A DNA stretch of 51,608 nucleotides from Bacilli bacterium (GTDB lineage: Bacteria > Bacillota_I > Bacilli_A > RFN20 > CAG-826). Location of the stretch: positions 1-51,608 of the forward strand of contig CAAGAN010000034.1 of the NCBI GenBank assembly GCA_900767825.1, written 5' to 3'. Positions 45,619 through 51,608 of this stretch are shown here, one piece after another. Each line of letters begins with the position of its first letter. The first letter of the stretch is position 1. Position numbers and translations under genes: made by a program. The notes below the pieces were generated by a model. That model did no database searches and had not been told where the DNA came from. It saw nothing but the letters and a program-made list of their open reading frames with translations.

Positions 45619-45624
45619 TACAAT
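45619..45624 (+). promoter_or_regulatory. -10 box of the MATE gene (probably leaderless)
   Basis: TACAAT, 8 nt before ATG 45633; no Shine-Dalgarno sequence and only a weak -35. Confidence 0.45.
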
Positions 45625-45632
45625 ACTCGCGT

Positions 45633-47105
45633 ATGAAAAATCTATTTAAGAAATTCAAATCTCTATTCGACCAAATCGACCTCACAAAAGGGAATATCCT
45701 AAAGGTGTTGCTAGCATTCTTTGTCCCAATTGTCTTGTCGATGATTTTTCAGCAAATATACACTCTTACCGACACAATAATTGTCGGGCAGACATTATCA
45801 CAGCAAGAAGTCGCTGGAGTCTCTTCTAGTAGCGTATTAGTCTGGATTATCCTCCAATTTGGAATCGGTGCTACTTCAGGTTTTTCTGTTGTTATATCGG
45901 AACGAATCGGGGCAAAAGATGTTGACGGGGCAAGGAAAAGCTATGCTGTCCAAATTATCCTTTGCATCATTGTTTCTTTAGTTTTGACTATAGTTGGAAT
46001 TTGCCTAATCCCTACCATGCTAAAAATGATAAACATAGTAGATAATCCTCTAGATGCAATCATGCAAGAAGAATATAAAGCCGCCTATACTTATGTTTTG
46101 ATTATCTATATCGGTACTATTGCACAGGTATTTTATAACCTAATGGTATCAATATTAAGGGCGTTAGGAGATTCTTTTTCCCCATTTGTAATATTAGTTG
46201 CATCTACTGTTATAAACGTCTTCCTTGATTTGCTTTTCATCGTTGTGTTTAAGATGGGAGTTGCAGGAAGTGCCTGGGCTACTGTCATTTCACAAGGGTT
46301 AGCAGCTATTGCAGCAATCATCTATACCTATAAAAAATATGAATGGCTAAGAATAAAGAAATCAGATTGGAAATTCTCTTCTCCATTCTTAATGAGGCAT
46401 CTAAAAAACGGCTTAACATTAGGCTTCCAATTCTCAATACTAGAAATTGGTATCATCATCATGCAAAGAGCCGTAAATAGTTATGATATAAATCCAAATG
46501 GAACTCTAGTCAATGGAGTGCCTGCCCAAGTTGGGTATGGGGCTGCTTCAAAAGTATTTGGCTTCTTGATGTGTTTTTTAAATGCTTTAGGAATTGCAGT
46601 CCTTTCTTATATTTCCCAAAACTATGGGGCTAGACAAACAGATAGAATAAAGAAAGGTACAATAATATCATTCATAATTGGATTAGTCTTATGGATATTA
46701 ATCATGCTTATAGGATTATTATCGACGATAAAAGGTGGATACCTGTATGTCTTCTATTCAAAAGATAAGATAAATGAGAATTCCATCAAATATGGAAACC
46801 TATACCTATATATAGCAGTTCCGTTAATGATAATTTTAATGATTCTGTTCTTAACTAGAAACATCCTTCAAGGATTTGAAAAGCCATTGTTTTCTTTCCT
46901 TTCCGGAGTTGGAGAATTAGTTGCTAGAACTCTTATTTGCCTATTTGTCCCTGCCTTAGTAAATGGAGGTCCAATTAATTCAAATGCTTCCAATTTATCT
47001 TATCTATTCGTAGCTCTAGCCGACCCTTTGGCATGGATTGCTGCTGTTGCTATTATGATTGTCCCTGTTATAAAATTAGTTTTCTTCCCAAAGAAGGAAA
47101 ATTAA
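45633..47105 (+). CDS. MATE-family efflux transporter
   Basis: 490 residues with about 12 membrane helices in two halves. The N-terminal half has FVPIVLSMIFQQIYTLTDTIIVGQ and GIGATSGFSVVISERIGAKD; the second has GYGAASKVFGFLMCFLNALGIAVLSYISQNYGARQ. The family exports cationic drugs or metabolites using Na+ or H+. It is followed after 1 nt by the histidine phosphatase gene, so they form an operon; AAGGA is in its 3' end for the next ATG. Confidence 0.9.
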   Translation: MKNLFKKFKSLFDQIDLTKGNILKVLLAFFVPIVLSMIFQQIYTLTDTIIVGQTLSQQEVAGVSSSSVLVWIILQFGIGATSGFSVVISERIGAKDVDGARKSYAVQIILCIIVSLVLTIVGICLIPTMLKMINIVDNPLDAIMQEEYKAAYTYVLIIYIGTIAQVFYNLMVSILRALGDSFSPFVILVASTVINVFLDLLFIVVFKMGVAGSAWATVISQGLAAIAAIIYTYKKYEWLRIKKSDWKFSSPFLMRHLKNGLTLGFQFSILEIGIIIMQRAVNSYDINPNGTLVNGVPAQVGYGAASKVFGFLMCFLNALGIAVLSYISQNYGARQTDRIKKGTIISFIIGLVLWILIMLIGLLSTIKGGYLYVFYSKDKINENSIKYGNLYLYIAVPLMIILMILFLTRNILQGFEKPLFSFLSGVGELVARTLICLFVPALVNGGPINSNASNLSYLFVALADPLAWIAAVAIMIVPVIKLVFFPKKEN

Positions 47106-47106
47106 C

Positions 47107-47640
47107 ATGTCATTATATTTCACTAGACACGGGGAAACCGATTATAACTTAGCCTACTTAATCCAAGGCAGTCTTGATATAAGTTTGAATGAAACTGGCT
47201 TCAAACAAGCAAAGGAATTAGCAGAGAAGCTAAAAGATAAGAAGTTTTCTTCTATCTATGTCTCCCCTTTATTAAGGGCAAGACAAACTGCTAATGAGAT
47301 TGCTAAAGTCTTAGGAATGGAATTAAAAATAGATAATAGGTTAAGAGAAGAAAACTATGGTCTAATGGAAGGAACTTCTAGACATCTAGAAGCCTATAAA
47401 AAGCAAAGAGAAAGATTTGCCTATTGCTATCCAAAAGGCGAATCTTACCTAAAAGTTGCTGCACGGGTCTATTCTTTTTTAGACGAGATAAAAGAAGAGG
47501 CAACTAAAAATGATGTTTTAATAGTTGCCCATGGAGGAATGTCTAGGATTGTAAATTCATATTTTTTCGATATGGAAAACGATGAATTCATCTCCTATAG
47601 CATCTCAAATTGCCAGTTAGTCAAATACGATTTCAAATAG
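47107..47640 (+). CDS. Histidine phosphatase (phosphoglycerate-mutase-like) family protein
   Basis: 177 residues. The catalytic RHGE motif (about 7-10, in YFTRHGETDYN) and the C-terminal His in LIVAHGGMSR are present. SPLLRARQTA and LREENYGLMEG are family blocks. Related enzymes are GpmB/PhoE/CobC-type phosphatases; the substrate cannot be told. The ATG has AAGGAAAATTAAC before it. The 3' end overlaps the convergent M24 peptidase by 8 nt. Confidence 0.88.
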   Translation: MSLYFTRHGETDYNLAYLIQGSLDISLNETGFKQAKELAEKLKDKKFSSIYVSPLLRARQTANEIAKVLGMELKIDNRLREENYGLMEGTSRHLEAYKKQRERFAYCYPKGESYLKVAARVYSFLDEIKEEATKNDVLIVAHGGMSRIVNSYFFDMENDEFISYSISNCQLVKYDFK

Positions 47641-49384
47641 ATCTTGTTAGATATTTCAAGACTTCAACTTCTTCTTCATCCATGAATGGGGAAAGGAGTT
47701 CATATACTTCTTTATGATAAGCATTTAGCCATTCTTTTTCTTGCTTATCTAGCATAAATAACTCAACTGAATCCAATTCAATCGGGGCATATGTTATAGT
47801 CTTGAATTTATAGAATGTACCAAATTCATTGCTAATATAAGGAACACAAAGCAAATCGTTTTCAATTCTAATCCCATATTTATTTTCTTTATAGACACCT
47901 GGTTCAACTGTAGTAACCATTCCTGGGACAATCTTAGCCCCATCATTTTTCATATAGACATCTTTATATCTAAATCCATTCGGGCCTTCATGAACTGGGC
48001 CTAGATAAGAAACCCCATGGCCGGTGCCACATTTATAATCCATCTCTTCTTGCCACATAAATTTCCTAGCAATGCCATCTAGGCTTCTTCCATTTGCTCC
48101 ATCTAGGAATATAGCCTTAGATAAGGCGATTAGGCATTTTAGGGTCAATGTGTAATCCTTTTTAAATTCATCGCTTGGTTTAGACAAGGCAAATGTCCTA
48201 GTCGTATCAGTTGTACCATATTTATATTGGCCACCTGAATCAATCAATAAAGAAGAAGAACTACTATCTACTTTAGAATGAATCTTTTCACTTGGAGCGT
48301 AATGCATACAGGCAGAATTAGAGTCCACCGCGACTATATTTTCAAAAGATTCTCCAATGAAATGAGCCCCTTTTTCCCTATAGGAATGAAGTAAATTGGA
48401 TAAAGATTGCTCATCGCTTCCTTTTTTAACTTCATCTTTGAAATGGATAATGAATTTAGTCAAAGCCACCCCGTCTTCTATTTGGGACTTAATCGTATTC
48501 TTGATTTCTTTCTCTCCTTTAATCGCCTTATCTAATTCAATTAAAGAAGAAACATATACGGCCTTATCTTTTAATAAACGATCAATCTCATAATTTACTG
48601 AATTTATGTCTAATCCAATTCGATTTAAATTAGTCTTTTCTAGGAAAGAAGAAAATGATGAATAAGGATAAAACGCATCCACGCCCTTAATAGATTTGCT
48701 AAATCTAGATGTATCAAAGAATAAATATGCATTAGATAAACTTACGAATAAATAGGCATAGAAAATAGGAGTATAAGGTAAATCATCACCCCTAAGATTG
48801 GTAAGATAAGCAATCTCATTTAAATCAGAAACGACATATCCATCTAACTCCAAAGATTTCATTTTTTCTCTTAAGACATTTATTTTTGCTAAAGAGTCTA
48901 GAGTAGTCACATCTTCATCTAATTCAAACAAAGGGGAAGAAGATAATTTAGGTGCAGATTTGAAAGCCTCTTCATCTTTTAAATCAAATATCTCTCCCTT
49001 GCTAGAAAGTTTCTTAGCCTTCCCAATTGGAAATAAAGAGAAATCTAATCCCAAAGGATATCCATTCATTTCTTTTATTTCTTCTTCTAATGGGGTATCT
49101 ATTTTAGAAGTATCAATTACTTCAAAAGGAGTTCCTTCAACATCTTTTTTAGCAGATATTCCAAACCTGCCGTCTACAAATAAAATTGCCTTATCCAAGG
49201 AAATGAACACATCCGCATTCTCTCCTTTAAAAGGACAATAATAAGATAATAAAGAAGCATAATGGCTTGAAGGAGATTCGCTAATATGAGGATCTCCTGT
49301 CGAGATTAAATAACCTTTCAAATTGTTATCTAATAGTTTCTTTCTTAATTGATTAATTCTAGTTTCGTAAATATCTTTGTTCAT
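47633..49384 (-). CDS. Xaa-Pro aminopeptidase (M24B, three-domain type)
   Basis: 583 residues from ATG 49384, preferred over an upstream TTG by GGTGAT. This is the long eukaryote-XPNPEP1-like form: two creatinase-like N-domains (the second begins VLREKMKSLELDGYVVSDLNEIAYLTNLRG), then the pita-bread domain. Metal ligands are the Asp pair in LLIDSGGQYKYGTTDTTR, His in GTGHGVS, Glu in VEPGVY and Glu in GIRIENDL. It releases N-terminal residues before proline. It is cytosolic and fits with PepF and PepC in peptide use. Confidence 0.9.
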   Translation of the reverse strand: MNKDIYETRINQLRKKLLDNNLKGYLISTGDPHISESPSSHYASLLSYYCPFKGENADVFISLDKAILFVDGRFGISAKKDVEGTPFEVIDTSKIDTPLEEEIKEMNGYPLGLDFSLFPIGKAKKLSSKGEIFDLKDEEAFKSAPKLSSSPLFELDEDVTTLDSLAKINVLREKMKSLELDGYVVSDLNEIAYLTNLRGDDLPYTPIFYAYLFVSLSNAYLFFDTSRFSKSIKGVDAFYPYSSFSSFLEKTNLNRIGLDINSVNYEIDRLLKDKAVYVSSLIELDKAIKGEKEIKNTIKSQIEDGVALTKFIIHFKDEVKKGSDEQSLSNLLHSYREKGAHFIGESFENIVAVDSNSACMHYAPSEKIHSKVDSSSSSLLIDSGGQYKYGTTDTTRTFALSKPSDEFKKDYTLTLKCLIALSKAIFLDGANGRSLDGIARKFMWQEEMDYKCGTGHGVSYLGPVHEGPNGFRYKDVYMKNDGAKIVPGMVTTVEPGVYKENKYGIRIENDLLCVPYISNEFGTFYKFKTITYAPIELDSVELFMLDKQEKEWLNAYHKEVYELLSPFMDEEEVEVLKYLTRSI

Positions 49385-49507
49385 AATTATCACCAAGTAG
49401 AATTCTAGACCAAATTTAGAAAAGTTAAACTAGATTAATAAATAAGTTCATTAAGATAGACTTTTTCTTAACTTTGACCTAGGATATTGCCCTGGAAGGT
49501 AATCATT

Positions 49508-50818
49508 ATGGAAAACGTATTAAATATTAATGAAATAGAAGAAAAATTATCTAAAGAAGATAACCTAAAATCATCAATCCTATACTCAACATCAATAAAC
49601 CAAGCATCCGAAAGAATAGATTTTAACCTAGTCAATCCTGTTTTTGATGTCGAATTAAAAGAAAACAAGATTTCTAACCAATTGCATTCTGGAAGATGCT
49701 GGATGTTTGCTTCCTTGAATATGCTTAGATACAAAGCGCAGGAAAGATTAAATGTCGAAAACTTTGAATTTAGCGAAGGCTACTTGCAGTTCTATGATAA
49801 GCTAGAGAAATTCAACTTAGCCCTAAATAGAATCGAAGAATATAAAGATAAACCATTAGATGATCCTTATAACATCTATTGCTTGAATACCATCACTGCC
49901 GATGGAGGGCAATTCCAGATGTTTGTTAATCTAGTCAAGAAATATGGATTAGTCCCACATGGCTTGATGGATGGTTCTTTTAGTAGCGATAACACGGATT
50001 CGCTAAATTCCACTCTAATTGATTTGCTTGGCTGCGCCGCTAAATTAATTAGAAATGCCAAAGATAATGATGAAATTGATTCAATAAAGAAAGATTATCT
50101 AAAGAAAGCCTATAAAGTAATCTCAATTGCCTTAGGTGAACCACTTAAGAAATTCGATTATATCTATACGGACAAAGATAAGAAGGTAGTTAAACTATTT
50201 GAAATCACTCCACTTGAATTTGCAAAGATGACAATCGGAGATGAAATTGATGAATATATCTTATTAACATCATCTTCCTCTTCTATCTATCCTTTATATA
50301 CAAAAGTTGCATCCAAAGACTGCAACAATGTCGAAGGATCTCCTTTAGTTACCAATTTCGAAGTTAGCAAAGAAGAATTTATCAAGGCTATAAAAGACAG
50401 TTTGGACAATAAAGATGCCTTGTGGTTTGCAGGGGATGTTAGAAGGGATTCAGATAGAAAGAATGGCTATCTAACAACTAATCTAATCGATAAAGAAAGA
50501 TTATTTGGTTATGAAAATATCCTTTCGAAAGGGGAAATGCTTGATTATAGGGTTGCTACTAATGCCCACGCTATGCTTTTTGTTGGATATGGAACCAATA
50601 AAAATGGGGAAATCGATAAATTAAAAGTAGAGAATTCCTGGGGAAAAGATGTTGGAAAAGGAGGATATTTCGTCGCTTCTAGAGATTGGTTTGATAATTA
50701 TGTCTATCAAATCGCAGTCAAAAGGAAATATCTTTCTAAGGAACTATTAGAAAAATATGATTCTGCCAAGAACATATTTGTAAGTCCGTTCACTTCAATG
50801 TGGTCAATGCTAGATTAA
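49508..50818 (+). CDS. pepC: Aminopeptidase C (C1B / bleomycin hydrolase family)
   Basis: 436 residues from ATG 49508; the seven upstream codons from a TTG are part of the leader, and GGAAGG lies 8 nt before the ATG. The catalytic Cys64 is in HSGRCWMFA, His near 354 in ATNAHAMLFVGYG, and Asn near 375 in VENSWG. It forms a hexameric cytosolic thiol aminopeptidase. Its stop overlaps the next gene's stop by 4 nt; transcription is convergent. Confidence 0.93.
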   Translation: MENVLNINEIEEKLSKEDNLKSSILYSTSINQASERIDFNLVNPVFDVELKENKISNQLHSGRCWMFASLNMLRYKAQERLNVENFEFSEGYLQFYDKLEKFNLALNRIEEYKDKPLDDPYNIYCLNTITADGGQFQMFVNLVKKYGLVPHGLMDGSFSSDNTDSLNSTLIDLLGCAAKLIRNAKDNDEIDSIKKDYLKKAYKVISIALGEPLKKFDYIYTDKDKKVVKLFEITPLEFAKMTIGDEIDEYILLTSSSSSIYPLYTKVASKDCNNVEGSPLVTNFEVSKEEFIKAIKDSLDNKDALWFAGDVRRDSDRKNGYLTTNLIDKERLFGYENILSKGEMLDYRVATNAHAMLFVGYGTNKNGEIDKLKVENSWGKDVGKGGYFVASRDWFDNYVYQIAVKRKYLSKELLEKYDSAKNIFVSPFTSMWSMLD

Positions 50819-51378
50819 AAGTTATATCTAATTTGAAGAAGGTAATCTTCAAGTGAATCTAGGGTTGAGAGAAATCCTCTTCTCCCTAGATTTTTTATAT
50901 AATGCTCATCAATAATCTTATCCACTTCTTCTTGTTTGGATTTATCTTTTTTTGATAAAGCTTCCTTTATTGGTTCTAGAAATGAACCAGAGAAATTTAG
51001 ACAAGTCTTAATATAATCAAAAACATCTGAAACCGAACCATTTTCAATGGCTAGTTCGAATGATTTTGATATTAAAGCTGTTATAGAAAGTTTTTCTTCT
51101 AAAGAAGATACATTTAGATATGGATCGAAATGGGGAATAGATATTTTCCCTTCGCTAAATTGTTCTAGCTTATCTTCTAAAAACGAAGAAAGTAAAAGAG
51201 AATAATAATCTAGTTCGCTAGATTCTTTTGGAGAATAGCTAGCTATGCAAGAAAATAGAATAAGCGTCTTATCATCATGCTTATTTTTATCTATCTCTTT
51301 AACTGAATTAAATACATAGCCTATAGTCGCGGCATCTTCTTCAATAACTTTAATTGGTAATGATATTTCTTTTTCCAT
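50815..51378 (-). CDS. Unknown acidic helical protein behind an attenuator-like leader
   Basis: 187 residues from ATG 51378. A TTG frame open to 51429 runs through the terminator hairpin and is probably not coding. The protein is helical, acidic (pI low by eye), with no known motif, signal peptide or membrane helix. There is no Shine-Dalgarno sequence in the 8 bases before the ATG (TTGTTTAT). A terminator with alternative pairings ends 5 nt upstream, so expression should depend on read-through. Confidence 0.65.
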   Translation of the reverse strand: MEKEISLPIKVIEEDAATIGYVFNSVKEIDKNKHDDKTLILFSCIASYSPKESSELDYYSLLLSSFLEDKLEQFSEGKISIPHFDPYLNVSSLEEKLSITALISKSFELAIENGSVSDVFDYIKTCLNFSGSFLEPIKEALSKKDKSKQEEVDKIIDEHYIKNLGRRGFLSTLDSLEDYLLQIRYNF

Positions 51379-51383
51379 ATAAA

Positions 51384-51424
51384 CAAAAAAGCCCTTAGAT
51401 AGTCTAGGGGTCGGGCCATCTAAG
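51384..51424 (-). promoter_or_regulatory. Attenuator-like terminator with competing pairings, just before the start codon
   Basis: Minus strand: a CCC-TAGA / TCTA-A-GGG hairpin (plus 51392-51409) followed by CTTTTTTG. The same 3' arm can pair instead with CTTAGAT (ATCTAAG on plus, 51418-51424) or GCCC (GGGC, 51113-51116 offset within the leader at 51413-51416), which would disrupt the terminator. The T run ends 5 nt before the ATG. Confidence 0.5.
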
Positions 51425-51608
51425 AGCAAGAATATTTAAACTTGAATTCGAAATAGTTTCAATAGGCAAGGAATAATTATTTAACCTTTTTAAGTTAAAT
51501 AAATGTTTTCTTCATTTACTTGTAAAATCCCGTTTTTAGGATTTAACACTATATAGTTTGGGATTGATTAATATTTTCTAAAAATTACTTATACAAGTAT
51601 AAGTAAAA
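51425..51608. other. Leader or intergenic DNA at the right edge
   Basis: No convincing gene on either strand. On the minus strand this would be the 5' leader of the 50815-51378 gene; the promoter may lie here or beyond the window edge. Confidence 0.4.

Noticed and set aside
1..51608. Mycoplasma-like code with TGA as Trp
   Set aside because: Trp is encoded by TGG throughout and TGA is used as stop, for example at 42591-42593.

Overview
This is a compact, AT-rich, low-GC Gram-positive chromosome segment using the standard genetic code: TGG encodes Trp, and TGA is used as a stop, for example at 42591-42593. Sec lipoproteins with Ser/Thr/Glu-rich linkers, a ClpB without its N-domain under a CIRCE element, FecCD-type metal uptake, GH36 alpha-galactosidase and a FucO-like reductase suggest an uncultured, fermentative, host-associated member of the Bacilli (Erysipelotrichales/RF39/Acholeplasmatales-like). 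That placement is inference from gene style; no rRNA or other phylogenetic marker is present. I saw no tRNA, rRNA, CRISPR array, insertion sequence or prophage.

Layout. 1-5.6 kb: a frameshifted wall/surface protein, a small membrane protein behind an operator-like palindrome, a CarD-type regulator, a DUF4886-like SGNH protein, mannose-6-phosphate isomerase and an orphan Phd/YefM antitoxin. 5.7-9.7 kb: a minus-strand operon of hypB, a 957-aa iron-sulfur/FAD/NAD(P) oxidoreductase, and hypA. 9.75-14.3 kb: a TetR regulator divergent from a tightly overlapped uptake operon (FecCD permease, ATPase, lipoprotein binding protein, SAM methyltransferase). 14.3-22.6 kb: three exported proteins of unknown function, two of them giant paralogues (1240 and 1175 aa). 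22.7-29.9 kb: an XRE/membrane regulator, patatin phospholipase, lipoprotein, oligoendopeptidase F, a basic-tailed membrane protein and an AlbA_2 (Schlafen-like) protein. 30-33.4 kb: clpB (CIRCE) and fucO. 33.5-38.6 kb: a FtsX-like ABC exporter and an orphan GltD-like flavoprotein with two unknown partners. 38.7-51.4 kb: lipoprotein, PhoH-like ATPase, tandem-HTH regulator, S66 carboxypeptidase, alpha-galactosidase, MATE exporter, histidine phosphatase, M24 and C1 peptidases, and a protein preceded by an attenuator-like leader.

How it fits together. HypA/HypB handle nickel, and the neighbouring metal-chelate importer could supply it, but no nickel enzyme lies in the window. Peptide breakdown (PepF, PepC, Xaa-Pro peptidase) and sugar use (alpha-galactosidase, ManA, FucO) point to a peptide- and sugar-fermenting lifestyle. 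The most general unexplained pattern is that many single genes have a -10 box only 6-8 nt before the ATG and no Shine-Dalgarno sequence, which predicts widespread leaderless mRNAs. Operon-internal and other genes keep normal AGGAG-like sites. The most novel protein content is the 14.3-22.6 kb surface cluster.
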